DNA from: Euptelea pleiosperma
Lineage: Eukaryota > Streptophyta > Magnoliopsida > Ranunculales > Eupteleaceae
Assembly (NCBI GenBank): GCA_035048495.1
Contig: CM068545.1
Coordinates: 24,338,741-24,402,740 of the forward strand
DNA length: 64,000 nucleotides
Direction: 5' to 3'
This document shows positions 1 through 11,730 of the stretch, piece after piece. The notes under the pieces were generated by a model. The model did no database searches and was not told the DNA's origin. It saw only the letters and a list, made by a program, of their open reading frames with translations. Position 1 is the first letter of the stretch. The number at the start of each line of letters is the position of its first letter. A program made the translations under genes and the position numbers.

Positions 1-600
1 CTACCAGTGGAAGACACGGAAGAGGATTTTGAAGACCTCACATCCATGTGCATCATGAAGACTCCACATTGGAAAGTTGTATGTGGGCTGCATAGAGAGT
101 TTTTGAAGAGTTTTTATTTGTTTTCTAGGCTTATTTTGATGTTTTTGGAGTTTTCGGTGTCTGCAATGAGCCCAAACTTAGGAGACTCATTATTATTTTG
201 GTTAGTTGTTTTAAGTTGTTTTAGCCATTAGATTAGATGGGGATGACTGAGATTAGATTAGGTTATTTTGAGTTATTATATAAACTCTTTTAGTTGTAAT
301 TTTTCATTGATGATGAAATATATTGAATTTTGTTATTGAGAATTCTCTTGGGGAGTGTTTTTTTCTTCCTTGGTGAGAATTTAAGCTTCCTTGGTGAGAA
401 TCCAAGCTTCCTTAGTGTGAATCCAAGCTACCCGGTGCAAATTCGAAGGTAACTTCTTTTATCTCTGTCTCTTCTCTTATTCTCTTCTCTTTCTTAGTCT
501 TTATTTTATCTTTCTCCTTTTCTTTGGATCAAATTTGACCTAGAAAACTCAACCATATCTCTTCCATTTCTAAACCCTAACCATTGAACAACACTGTAAA
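1..600 (+). repeat. LTR-like sequence, probable retrotransposon end
   Basis: Nothing here codes for a recognisable protein. Around 270-345 there is a TATA-like stretch (ttatataaactc) followed by an AT-rich segment containing gatgaaatata, a layout common in the U3/R part of plant LTRs. It is followed by a 21-bp tandem repeat and then a CT-rich tract. The degenerate gypsy integrase at 1.3-2.2 kb is nearby but on the opposite strand, so the two need not be one element. No second LTR was located, so the assignment is tentative. Confidence 0.35.
365..448. repeat. 21-bp minisatellite, four units
   Basis: Four consecutive 21-bp units occupy 365-385, 386-406, 407-427 and 428-448. The first two differ at only two positions (cttccttggtgagaat then ttaag or ccaag). 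The third and fourth are progressively more diverged, the last beginning ctacccggtg. The unit is seven codons long, but no reading frame through it stays open for a useful length. Confidence 0.75.
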
Positions 601-601
601 T

Positions 602-667
602 CAAGGTTTTAAATTTCGGCCGAAATTTTGGTTTTTGACTTCACCGAAACTGAAATTTAAGACCTTG
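602..667. mobile_element. tiny hAT-like MITE (66 bp)
   Basis: The element begins caaggttttaaattt and ends with its approximate inverted copy aaatttaagaccttg. Flanking 8-mers are ctgtaaat (594-601) and gtgtgaat (668-675), matching at 6 of 8 positions. The interior consists of ttcggccgaaat-type palindromic motifs. Termini and 8-bp duplication fit a hAT-derived nonautonomous element, but the small size limits confidence. Confidence 0.45.
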
Positions 668-675
668 GTGTGAAT

Positions 676-1301
676 AGTGTTGCGTGAATAGTATCGCGTG
701 AATAGTGACGTGAATAGTAACCCTCCATCAATTCTCCATACGGCACTCTAAACCCTCCCAAAACCCTTACCACAACCCCCAAACACTCCCAGATCCCTGC
801 GGTAACCATAAGAATCCATAACCCCATCATAAACCCTAATTTTTCATGGTTTTCTTTTTTTCTCCTGAAACCCGGCTAAAATTTGATATTTGTCAAAAAG
901 CCCTGGAACTTGCCAGAAACCTTCTTGAACTTCAAAAAACTTATAATCTCTTGGAAAAGGAAGCCATTTCAAATTCGTTTCATCTCTTAACTGATTCACT
1001 AAGCTTGTTGGAAGTTCCACCTTCCATTAGATCATTGCCGTTAAAGCAACGGGTTTAACATTGTGGGATTATGTGAAGGCCTTGGATTTTAATAAATTTA
1101 TTTGCTTAATTTGGTTATTTCCGTGTGATTAGCATGGAAATTTACTATTTCATTATTCTTAATAATTTTCTGCTAATCTCAGCCTTTAGTTGGAAGCTCT
1201 CACGTTCGTCCTGCATCACTAGTTACTCTTCTATTCTTAGTAATTCATTATTTCTAATCTCAACCCTTATTTAAAGACCCAACTTTGACTTAAAACACTA
1301 C
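676..1301. other. gene-free stretch, nothing recognised
   Basis: The stretch starts with short repeated gtgaatagt units around 670-720, followed by C-rich sequence. A 70-codon open frame at 846-1058 (+) has no family resemblance that I recognise and no support as an exon. It could be intron sequence of the downstream KH gene or part of an old retroelement leader. Confidence 0.5.
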
Positions 1302-2168
1302 TTATATAGACCCAAAACATAAACTGATAGACCCTATAAAGCCTCTGTATTTTGTCCCAAATATTCTCCAAGTTTTGGATTGGTTTAAGCCTGATCCTCT
1401 ACCCTTTCTCTGCGGTCTCTTGGTTGGGGTTTGCAAATTTGGACTATCCTTGTTCTCGGTTGCAGCTGCATCATTCCCTCCCAGTTGGGAAGAACTTATC
1501 CTTCTGGTCAACTCTTTTTCATCCAATGTTCTTTTATCTTTATTGTATTCATACAACTCTACAATATTGGACAAGGGGGAAATGTTCATGCCTTCAGGAA
1601 GTTTGATCACGTATGCGTAGTCACCAACTTTCTTGATGATTTTGCATGGTCCCACCACCTTCAGCTTGTTGTACGTGACAAATGAGAACCTGTCTTTGCA
1701 AACCTCCTTGAAATAACATACAAATCCAAGACATGATTTGGAACCATGCTATTAATCTCGAATGGGCATCTTCTAGTGAAACGATTATTCGAACTGTTGT
1801 AGGCAAATTGAGCTCAGTCCTGTTGCTTTGGCTTAACTCAAAGGCTCTGTAGGAGATTACCCAAGCTTCGATTCACCATCTTATTCCGATCATCCATTTG
1901 GGAATGGTAGAAACTACTATACTACAATGTATTTACTCATCTGCTGCGACAAGGTCCTTCTTAGGTGACTCATAAACTTCGAATATGAATCTGAGGTGGA
2001 CTTTGGTACGCCATGATTCTTCACAATCTCCTCGAAGTACAAGTTTGCAATATGTGATGCATCCATGATTTTCTTGTGTGCAACAAAATGAGCTATCTTA
2101 GATAATCGATTAACTACTACCATAATAGAATCTGCCACTTTGTTGAGTCTGCTGAAGACCCAACACAA
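1302..2168 (-). pseudogene. degenerate Ty3/gypsy integrase
   Basis: Read on the minus strand, 2168-1917 encodes a piece of a gypsy integrase core, with SIMVVVNRLSKIAHFVAHKK, then DASHIANLYFEEIV and HGVPKS. Further downstream, 1658-1302 encodes the integrase C-terminal part, with VGPCKIIKKVGDYAYVIKLP followed by GMNISPLSNIVELYEY, typical of the segment ending gypsy polyproteins. The two are linked by frameshifted sequence (about 1850-1660). The expected first catalytic Asp of the DDE core (usually VVVDRFSK) is Asn here, and the second (usually SDRD) is disrupted. No active polyprotein remains, and the fragment is either intronic to, or upstream of, the KH gene. Confidence 0.85.
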
Positions 2169-2342
2169 AATCCATACATCCTCCTAAGTTGCTCTTGGAA
2201 TCGTGTATTGGAGTGTAAAGCCATGCATTTAAGCCGATCATTGCCAAATTGACAAATGCGACTTCTTTTGGCATACTGGGTCAGGTTCCATTTTTAGCTT
2301 TGGTCAGTAGTACTTGTGCTCTATCAACGCTATCGTTTTATC

Positions 2343-3252
2343 CAATGTTTAAAAGCACAGGGCGCATATGAGGTATTTTGCCTCCGTGAAGCGATGTGTA
2401 AGCCTCAAGGTGGTATGAAGCGTAAGCCTAATTTATTGACGAAAAGCTTTAAAAATACATAAAACATAAGTAAAATGAATCAACTGCAAAACAGAGAGAA
2501 ATAAGAAAAGAAGTTAGGATATCCTTTTTTTTGTCATTTGCCATAAATGTCACATTGAGGTAGGAATTTTAAATAATTGGCTAATTATTTTGTGATGTCG
2601 ATGGAAGCAAAAATTCTCCGTTTATCATTTGGGGGCCTTTATTACTTATTCTCGTTTCAATTTTTTTATTTAATACCTTTAGTTAAGTATAATGCTATGT
2701 GGTATTGTCCTCGATTGGTCAATCAAAGAAGCAAACAAAGGTATTTTTTAGCAAACATAGTGAGGTTGATGATGGTGGTGGACCATGGGTTGATAACTTA
2801 TTTGAGTCTGTTAATTTCAAACTCAAGAATGTATCCTTGTCACATAAAGCCCAAGATTTTAAGAGTTTGGCGTTCTAGAATTTTTGGTTTCTTTACTATA
2901 TAAATGCAGTTAATTGAAACACTTCCAACTGAAACAGCCCAGACCATGTATGTCATGTTTACCATACATCAGAAATTGCAAATCATCTTTATTGGGGTTG
3001 TTTTATATTAGATAAATGGGTTATGGGAAAGAAGGGGGCTAAACACTTCTTTTACGTGTATTGCCTGTATAATTTGTATAGTTGAGGCTTAACCCGCTCT
3101 TCATGCCTTGATCCTTGAGGCTTAAGTCTCAATTGGGTGTGGCACAACACTCTTACAAACCAGTTGAGGCTTAAGCCTTTCAGCCAAAACCCTACTCCTC
3201 GCCTCAAGGTGCAAGCCTCACGCGCCTTGCTGGTGGGATTTATAAAATATTG
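2343..3252. mobile_element. hAT-like nonautonomous element, 910 bp
   Basis: Left end caatgtttaaaa and right end tataaaatattg are imperfect inverted repeats. They are flanked by the 8-mers gttttatc (2335-2342) and gccttatc (3253-3260), which differ by two transitions. Both subterminal regions are filled with variants of aggcttaagcctcaa and cgcctcaaggtgc. The central part (about 2500-3060) is AT-rich and shows no transposase. This is inferred to be a hAT-derived MITE-like element. Confidence 0.55.
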
Positions 3253-3906
3253 GCCTTATCACACTTGAAGTGACCTCTTCAACCCCCTTCTGGAAACAAA
3301 GATGACTTCCTTCGAAGAAAAAGCCATCTCATTGGTTTAAGAAGTCTCATTGCAGCTCCAGTGCACACTTCTTCCATATAGTGCCAAAAAACAAAAATTC
3401 AATACTTCAAAGCCAACCACCTTGTTACTCCATTGTGTTTACAAGAAAAACTCTTCGACTAGGTGCATTAGCCACGCCACTCTGACTTTAAGCTTTATGT
3501 CAATGCACGAATGTGAACTGCAAATATGCCATCCACTTGGCATGTTTTTTTTTATTTAGTTTGCTTTTCCAATGGAGATAAGGGCCTCATGATTGGAGAG
3601 CACAATAAACTTCTCTACATTAATAAGCACATGTTCAAACTTCAAATGTTCAATGTACACAAGAAAGTTGTTGACGATTGTACTGCATATAAGCACCTTC
3701 AGAGCCAGATCCCCTGTTAGTCCAAAAGTTGTCCACAAGATATATATTAATTACTTTTTTAATAGATAAATAAATATTTTCATCTAAGCTTGGGTTAACC
3801 CATATGAAATGTGATAATTACTTACTTTCTTTTTGAGTTTTGTTCCAAGGTTTATTTTGTTCGCTTCTATTGTGTTTGAGCTTTGAATTGTTATTTTTGT
3901 GAGTAG

Positions 3907-6900
3907 ATTACAGGTGATGCAGAATCAGTGAAGAAGGCATTATATGCTGTATCTGCCATCATGTACAAGTTCTCTCCAAAAGAAGAGATTTCTCTCGAGA
4001 CTACCATATCGGAAGCACCCCCAAGCATCATTATCCCATCAGATGTCCCTATTTATCAAGCCGATGGCTTCTATTCCAGTGCAGATTCAATTGTTCCCCC
4101 TCCTAGATCTCTTTCCTCAGTCATTGGTGCTACATCACATGCACCTGAGCTTCATGGATACAAGGATACGGGGAGTGCATGGCCTGTGTATTCATCTGGC
4201 CTTCCTGTAGTTTCTGGTTATGGTGGTCCCTCCCGTTCTGAGGAGTTAAGAATACGATTGTTGTGCCCCATTGACAAGATTGGGCGTGTAATTGGCAAGG
4301 GAGGGAGTTCAATTAAAAGTGTCAGGCAGGCGAGCGGTGCTTGTGTTGAGGTTGATGATACCAAGGATGATCGTGACGAGTGTCTCATTACTGTGACATC
4401 GACAGAGGTTTGGCCTCTCTCTCTCTCTCTCTCCTTTTGTAGAGATACTCAAGCCAGTGAGATTTAGGCCAGATTGGATGGATTTAACTGACTGATGTAT
4501 TGGTTTCTTTTTCTGGTCGTTTATCATACTAACTCTGATCATTCAAATGGTTATGATCATCTAATTGGGCCAATCTTCAGCCTAAAGACATCTTGACATT
4601 GTTTTGTTGTGGGTACAAACTGTGCTTACATGTGACATCTGTTGGTTGGCAGTCAGCAGATGATCTGAAGTCGATGGCAGTTGAAGCTGTTTTGCTGCTG
4701 CAAGGGAAGATAAATGACAATGATGATGATGATACTGTCAGCATGCGTCTCCTTGTTCCATCTAAGATTATTGGGTGTATTATTGGAAAGAGTGGTTCAA
4801 TTGTGAATGAAATCCGAAAGAGAACTAAAGCTGATGTTCGTATCTCAAAGGGTGAGAAGCCTAAGTGTGCCGAGAACAACGATGAGCTTGTTGAGGTCTG
4901 TTACTGCTCCTTTTTTTATGCATGTACCCACTGGCATTTTCTTATTTATTGATCTGTGCTTTCTGTTGCCTGATTAGGTGGTTGGAGAGGTTGGTAGTGT
5001 AAGAGATGCACTTGTTCAGATTGTTTTAAGGCTTCGAGATGATGCCTTAAAGGATAGAGATGGTGGTCGCAACCCTCCTGCTGCTGAATCTATGTACTCA
5101 GGTGGTGGTGGTCTGTCTGTGCCTTCAGTCTTACCGAGTTTTCCCCCAGTTTCTTCTTTGGGTTATGACCAGAGGGTCGAAACTGGAAGTGGCTTGGGCA
5201 TGCTTTCCTCTAGCAGCCTCTATGGATATGGATCATTTTCGGTATGTTGCATGCAGCTGCCTACACAACATCGTTTATTTCTTTCTGTCTGCTATTCTGT
5301 TCTTCACAGATGATTCAAATCAAGATGAGAGGATGTGAAGATCTCCCCCATTGAATATGTGCATAGTGGCACATATCTAGGATTGTAGGAAACCACCATT
5401 CAGTGGGTCCCACGAGGGAGATCTTCTAGGGAGTATATTAACCTGTTCAGATTAATTTAACCCTCTAATTTACATACTTTTTTTTCAGTATTGTCCCTTT
5501 TAATTGTCCCTTTTAATTGTCCAAAAGAATGCTATTGAATATTTAGGATCATCTGAGCAGGTCAAGGTTTGGCCAAAAGATCTTGGTGGGATCTATTGAA
5601 TGGGGTGGCTTCCCCCTCCCTCCAAAACAGGCAAATTGGAGGCTGAGAGGATGGCCTTTTCTTTGCATCTCTTTCTTGTATTTGTTGTCATTGGCAAAAC
5701 TCAGGAGTTCAGAGTTTAGACTGGTCATAACACAGGTCTCAATTATGCAAGTCATGCATATTGCTGTTAATCTGGACCTTCCAATTGATGTGCACAATGT
5801 AAGAGATCTCATAGACCAAAAATAAGCCTTGTTAGATAACCAACTTACTATTGGACTTCTCTTTGGATCAACTGTCCTTTCTTTTGTCGGTATATCACCT
5901 GCCTCTATTGGTACTCTCCCATGTTTTCTCCTTTTGTGAATGTCAATATTATGTGACCCTTGTTCCTCTTATTTATGACCTTTGTTATTTTTTGGGTTTT
6001 TCTCTTTTATAAGGTTGGAGAGAATGGCTATGGATCCATTTCTTCATATTCATCAAAGCCGTATGCAGGGTTTGTGTTTTACACTACTTTTTAAAGTTTT
6101 TATATTTTATATTTTCTTTTTCTTTATATTATTTATTTGACCATGCCTCCTATTTACATTGTCTGTGTAGATTGCCGCCACCCTCAACTCTTGAGATGTT
6201 GATACCTGCAAATGCAGTCGGTAAAGTGATGGGAAAAGGTGGAGCAAACATAGCTAACATTCGGAAGGTGGGTTTTTCTGTTGCCTTCTCTATTCCCAAC
6301 ATACGTTTAGGACCAAAAGTTTCGTATTTGAGATTTTACAGCTGTGCTCTTCAGCTTTTTTTAGGGTGTGTTTGGTAATGAATTTAACCAATGTTGTCAA
6401 AGTCTAATCAAATAAAAAATCATCAGGGGTAGGATTTAAATTGTTTAAGTGGAAGATTTATGGATTTTTTTTAGAGTTAAAAAAGTGGGAAGAGTTGCTT
6501 GCAGAACAATTACACCAATAATTTAAGATCAAATGAAACAAGTTTCCATCTTTCTTCATCAGATTCTCAACTCTCAATCTTTCATTTGCTTGCATGGGCA
6601 TGCCTTTCTTCTTACCCCTGTTAGGTGATGTCTCATGAAAATGTTTTTTTTTTTTAAATTGCATTGGAAGAATTGCATGTTATTGTAGAATATTAAGTTT
6701 GTGCTTCATATAGAAAGTGGAATCAACTTAATATTTTGAAATGGAGTAATGATAGAGAAAATAGACTAAAGATGATTCCCTTATTTGTAGAATGCTTGCA
6801 TAAACAATCGCCATCGATTTCATGTCCCTAACCCTAACTGTTAAGTAGTTCTTGTCCAGGCCTTGTTCAATTTTCTTTAATCATTAAGGGCCTTCTAACT

Positions 6901-7871
6901 TAGATTATAAATAGAAAAGAGAACAAAAAATTAAAAAGAAAAACTATAATTATTTTAAATGATTGTTTGTATGTGAAGAAACACAATAAAAAAAAAAAAA
7001 GAAATACATTAAGAAACATGTTATAAAATTGTTTAATTAGTAAACATATCCTCTAATTTTCTTTCTTGTAGTGTTTAAGATATAGGAAAAACCAAAGCAC
7101 AAAAATGAGAGTAATTGTTTTTCATAGGAAAACGTGCCCATGTTTTTATCCAAGTCATAAGATTTGGGAGAAAAGAAGGTGCCACCTTGCTCAGTTGGTA
7201 AAGTTTGTGCTTGATGATACCATAGACCTGGGTTCAAAACCCACCTTCACTGAGTTACTGATCACATTAAAAATAGGCTTACCTTAAAAAAAAGATTTGG
7301 GAGAATCATAAGTTCAAATTGTGAATGTTAATTATATTATAAGATTCACACAAAAAATCATAGCATTTTCAGGTCATCTAAACCTGCCCCACAGAATTTT
7401 TGGGGTATTTATTTAAATTGGTTTGTGTGGTATATAGAAAATTTTAAAAGATACCTGCCCCCAGACATTTTTGGGGTATTTATTTAAGTTGGCCTGTGGT
7501 ATTTGGAAAATTTTAAGAGAACATTCTCTCATCATCTGGCACAAATTTTGCAGAGAAAAAGAAGTGTTGCTTGCCTTTGTTGCCCATGTTTGCTATATTC
7601 CGTGATCTTTTCTCCAAAAATTCAGGCTCTAATATCTAATGCTTCCCTATTCTGATTTCTTTCATGTTTTTAGTTGATTCTTTAGGAAATTAAGTACCAG
7701 TTGATCATTTTTTGTAATATGTGCTTGTTTATGGGCCAGATCTCTGGAGCAGACATAGAGATTCTGGATTCAAAATCATACCGTGGAGATCGTGTGGCTC
7801 AGATCTCTGGCACACCAGATGAGAAGCGTGCGGCTGAGAACTTGATTCAAGCATTCATAATGGCTACCTGA
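3907..7871 (+). CDS. KH-domain RNA-binding protein, At4g18375-like, 5' partial
   Basis: Six exons are supported by GT/AG borders and unbroken phase: 3907-4407, 4653-4895, 4978-5241, 6014-6069, 6171-6267 and 7740-7871. They give 430 residues and a TGA stop. The product starts inside a KH domain tail (ITGDAESVKKALYAVSAIMY) and then carries three KH domains. Their GxxG loops lie in VIGKGGSSIK (first exon), IIGKSGS (second exon) and MGKGGANI (fifth exon). A Ser/Gly-rich linker (SSSLYGYGS) precedes the last KH domain. From family knowledge, At4g18375-type plant proteins have five KH domains and bind RNA, probably in the nucleus, so the first two KH domains should be encoded in an exon left of the window or lost. 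The chosen 5' border at 3907 relies on the AG at 3905-3906; the next AG (3913) would shift the frame. The exact RNA targets cannot be inferred. Confidence 0.92.
5310..5840. repeat. intronic repeat remnant in KH gene
   Basis: The third visible intron (5242-6013) holds sequence such as gaggatgtgaagatctccc, ggatcatctgagcaggtcaa and ggtgggatctattgaatgg. Similar strings recur in OAT introns near 22.07, 23.3 and 27.6 kb. It therefore looks like an old dispersed MITE-type repeat rather than coding sequence. Ends were not defined. Confidence 0.4.
7172..7291 (+). mobile_element. tRNA-derived SINE with 13-bp target duplication
   Basis: A 120-bp insertion lies in the last intron of the KH gene. It carries a pol III A-box-like stretch (gctcagttggtaaag, 7189-7203) and a B box (gggttcaaaaccc, about 7230-7242), and ends in an A-rich tail. 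It is flanked by perfect 13-bp direct repeats aagatttgggaga at 7159-7171 and 7292-7304. The intact target duplication points to a fairly young insertion. A tRNA gene is unlikely because there is no acceptor-stem pairing and the tail is A-rich. Confidence 0.85.
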
Positions 7872-9400
7872 GTTTTGAGAATGCTTTTAACCTGGTACAT
7901 GAAGGTGATCTCTAGTTTTGATTCAGAGCTTTTTTGGAGGATTCTTCTCCATAGTTCCTTTAGGTTTGCCCTGGAGAGGAAATTCATGTTCCTAGGATTC
8001 CCCTACTGGAATTCCCATCTATTTCTTTCTCCAAATGAACCAATTCGAGATCATGTTGGCAGATTCAGCTGGATTACTTTCAGGATATAGTAGGTCTCTT
8101 TCTTTATTGCTGACTCTGTTCTTCATCTGCGTTATCTTAGAACTCAATAGGTTCTTTCTTTCCTTTGTTGGTGTTTTATCTTGCCTTATATTTGACTGGC
8201 GTTGTACCTGTCATATATCCGGTGTTACGCTGTGCTCTTTAAAAAGATGTTCATGCTGGAAAGCACACTCAGTAATGGCCTCGACTTGTTTCACTGCTGC
8301 TCGTAATATATATGTTTTATTTATCTTGTCATTCGATCCTTGCCCTTGGCTTTTTCTATCAACATTATACGCCGTGAAGCAGTTGGTGGGTATCGTTTTC
8401 CTGATATTCTTCTGATTTGACTGACATATACAGTTTAGTTTAGTCTCAGAATAAGAACATGCTGAAATTTAAATCTCAAAACACATCATAAAACATTGAA
8501 GCTCTCCCCTTCCCTCTCTCTCTCCCTCTTCTTCCCATTCTGGACATGTCTTGTTCTCAGTATGAAGAAATGTTTCTGGAAATTGATTAGTGAGACCTGC
8601 TGTTCTCAGAATTATCCCTCAATCTCCATTTAATATCTGCATTATCTTCCTCGTTAACCTCGAATGGTGACGTCTTATTTCAGACATCTTACAGATTTTC
8701 ATAAACATCCTCTTAATAGTACCTGTTTCAGTCTACAACTTCTGAGTCTTGAACTCTGTTACTTCTTTATTCCTGAACTGCCAACTTTTGGAAGTTCTCA
8801 TCTTATTTTGCACAAGATTTTGGCCTGTTTCTACATGGGTTTCTGATCACGTCTCATCTTCTCTACCACCAATTACATTGAAACTCTTTAAACAAACAAT
8901 GAGAGCTCAATCTTGTTTTCAGCTGTTCTTCAAAAAGGTCTGAGAGCAAACAGTTTTTAATTTGCTCTTGGATTGGGTAATAGGGTTGTGGAACCACCCA
9001 TTGTTGCTGTAGAATTGGTATTCTGTACATTCATGATTCACACTGGTTTGGTATGCTTAAGTTGTAAGGCATAGCATACATCCAGTGAAAGGTTGGCAAG
9101 TGTATCTTGATTAGACTGGCATGGAAGGGTATGTTTATCTTTCTTCATTTTTGCAATTGAGATGTAATGGTAGGTTAGAGTGTTAGTTCACAGGCACATA
9201 TTGAATTTTGTTCCTCTGATGTGGGTGTTTGTGATAAAGCAGTGGAGGGCATTTCTACCATGTGCCACATACTCAAGATTCAATCGGTTGTGTAGGTGAA
9301 TATATGAGAAAAAAGTGTTTGATTAACTGATCCAAAAGAACAAAAGAGATCTGTGTGATGGAACTGCCCCATCTGATAAAGTACTTTCTGGATTGATCAC
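7872..9400. other. KH gene 3' flank, probable 3' UTR, no other gene
   Basis: The 3' UTR presumably begins here; its end cannot be placed. T-rich and C/T-rich stretches (for example ccctctctctctccctcttc near 8515) and a few short open frames are present, none resembling a known protein. No RNA gene or clear repeat was recognised. Confidence 0.5.
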
Positions 9401-10224
9401 GTGAATAGTGACCGTAGACACCTGACCCATCAATTTAGGGCTGTAAACGGGATGCATTGGAGCGAATAGAGTACCTAGAACTGCTCTGATTATGCTGTGC
9501 ATTTCTTTCAATGGTTTTAAATTATTTTTCTTGATATTTAGCAGTAATCCTACTGGCCTGAAATTTGCTGCATGGAGGGGGCAAGGGCCATTAGATACGA
9601 GAGAATCTTACCTGTGCAGTGGAGAGATTTAGAGATCTACAAAAAATTAACCCAAACCCCAGGCACTCCGACCCAGCTGCGAACCCACGGATACGAAGTA
9701 CCCAGACTTCGTATCCCAGACCGACAAACCAAACAGAATCTAGCGTGTATAGGATTGGATCATGAACAATTAAACCCCCTTTTAACCCGGAACCATTTGC
9801 ATACTAGATTTATTCGTTTTGGGGCCTATTTATCCACCAATGTGGTTTGCCCCCTAGGTGGGCCTATAAACCTAAAACAGCCTGAATGATGATTTAATCT
9901 GTTGGATGAGGTTTTCTTTTATCATGGAGTAACTCACCCAAATAGATGTCTTAAAGCCCAGGAAGAAAAACCCTTAAATCCAACGGTTAGAAATAATAAA
10001 TCAGGGTATTTTTGTGTGTACATTGGGCGTGCCAAACATTCATAGATCCAGTGGGTCCGAAAGTGTGCCAGGTGCCATATTAGAGATCGGGCCTACCCAA
10101 CTTTGTTTAGGATCCGGTCGTGTACAAGCCAGACTCATTAGTTCTTTAATTCCCTCACTCTTCATTGCTGATTTCAGCTTTCGGACAGTCCACTTTTGCT
10201 TTGCTCTAGGACGTCGTTGAGCAT
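9401..10224. other. spacer with repeat fragments
   Basis: The stretch contains a short hairpin around 9696-9715 (ggatacgaagt...acttcgtatcc). MITE-family pieces similar to those at 10.2-14.9 kb appear near 10030-10060 (gccaaacattcatag). No coding region or structural RNA was recognised. Confidence 0.4.
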
Positions 10225-10495
10225 GGACGTCTACATGTGGCACACTTTTAGAGACCGCTAGATATTTGGCCCATCTCTAAGTGGACCTACAGACCAAAAA
10301 TCAGCTTGATTGGTGATTTCTAGCTGTTGTATTTGAGTACCCCCCTAGTAATGCTAGAATCTCATGGTTGAATATCAACCCAAATAATTAGAACTCACCA
10401 ATCAGGCTGATTTTTGTTCTGTATGTCCACCTAGTAGTGGGCCAAACATTCATACAGTCCGGTGGTCTCGAACAGTGGCACGTGGCTCATATAGA
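10225..10495. repeat. fold-back MITE, core type 1, copy a
   Basis: The left arm has gtggcacacttttagagacc, then ggtggacctacag-like sequence and accaaaaatcagcttgattg. The right arm is its inverse (caatcaggctgattttt, tccacctagtagtgggccaa, ttcatacagtcc, gtggcacgtggct). The arms pair over most of their length and leave a small loop. Confidence 0.7.
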
Positions 10496-10794
10496 TGTTC
10501 TATTCGTCCTTGAGCAAAATTGATTTTAATTAAGCACGCTGAATGTGTAGTAGTCCAGTTTCGGTCAAGAACGTCCATATAAGCTATGTGATACATTCTT
10601 AGGCTGTGTTTGGTAGCGTTTGTCTTGGTCAGGTGCTTGGGTAACGGACCTAAGATGCTTGAGATTGCACCTTCTAAGATTCAACCCCGCCTGAACCTTG
10701 ATGACGCAGACTTCCAATATGCTCGTGTGCATGAACTTATTGCCTAGACCCGCTTGTTGTATGGCCCACTTATGGGGCTCACTTGATCTGGGGC

Positions 10795-11067
10795 ACATGT
10801 ATTATCTATCAACATCCCGTTATTATGTGGGGCCACATGATCTATTAATTCTAGTTATTATGTAGGGCCTACATAATCTATCAACTCTCGTTGTTACGAG
10901 ATGCCCATTTAACTCTGTTATTTTGTGGGGCCTACATTATCAATCCTAATTATTATGTGGGAGTCACTTGATATGTATGATCTATCAACTCCTATTATTA
11001 TGTAGGGTCCACGTATGATCTATGAATCCACCCACATTATTACGTAGGGCCCACATAATCTATGCCT
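10795..11067. repeat. degenerate ~60-bp tandem repeat
   Basis: About five imperfect units contain ttattatgtagggcccaca followed by taatctatcaactc. Unit length varies through small indels, for example starts near 10819, 10855, 10918, 10944, 10994 and 11036. No coding capacity is apparent; it looks like a decayed minisatellite between MITEs. Confidence 0.7.
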
Positions 11068-11121
11068 TTTTTTTTGTTGTATCTTGCATCATTCATAATG
11101 CACTTGGAATCCAATACCATT

Positions 11122-11332
11122 AACTGTATGGATGTTTTTGGCCCATCCCTAGGTGGACCTACAGACCAAAAATCCACCTGATTGGTGAGTTGTAACAGTT
11201 GGATTTGTGTCTCTTCATAGGTTGATTTTCAACCCTAGGATTTGAGCATGATTTTGAGGTACTCAAATCCAATCAGGCTGATTTTTGGTATGTGGGTTCA
11301 TCCACCTAGGGATGGGCCAAACATCCATGAGC
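11122..11332. repeat. fold-back MITE, core type 1, copy b
   Basis: The left arm (tgtatggatgtttttggcc, ccctaggtggacctacagac, caaaaatccacctgattgg) is inverted at the right (ccaatcaggctgatttttgg, tccacctagggatgggccaa, acatccatgagc). The outer ends are not clear, so it may be a core without its shell. Confidence 0.65.
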
Positions 11333-11549
11333 TGTTCGTCACTAAAACCTGAGTCACCTTGGCATCCAACCCAGTTAAGATAGATCCATGATAGGTGGGG
11401 CCCAAGATTCAAATCCGGCCAAATTCTGGTTTCCAAAGGCAAGTGGGTGCTTACGAGGTTAAGTGGTACACCACGTTGTCCACCTTATCCATCATACGTG
11501 TACATGACTTAATCAGATCACAAAAAAGCGAAATTCACAAATTGCCCTC

Positions 11550-11625
11550 ACACTGGCTCGTATTGAGTGCTGTGACCGGCTTCCGTCACTACATCTTGTG
11601 ACACCAGTTTTACTCGTAGTAACGG
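11550..11625. repeat. MITE terminal fragment
   Basis: This piece (gtgctgtgaccggcttccgtc, catcttgtgacac, agttttactcg) matches the right end of the MITE at 52.06-52.47 kb. It stands without its partner arm, so it is a solo end or a deletion remnant. Confidence 0.55.
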
Positions 11626-11730
11626 ACCAAATTAGCCTTTTGTCTCTTGAGCATGATCGCCGCTTCAAAAAATTTCGTGTACGTCGTCCTTTTGTAAAAA
11701 ATCAGATGTGTTCCCTCTTCCAATGCTATA

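Noticed and set aside
846..1058. Small protein-coding gene or exon
   Set aside because: No family similarity, no splice support and position amid retroelement remains.
7172..7291. tRNA gene
   Set aside because: A and B boxes are present but there is no acceptor stem pairing. The A-rich end with 13-bp target duplication fits a SINE instead.
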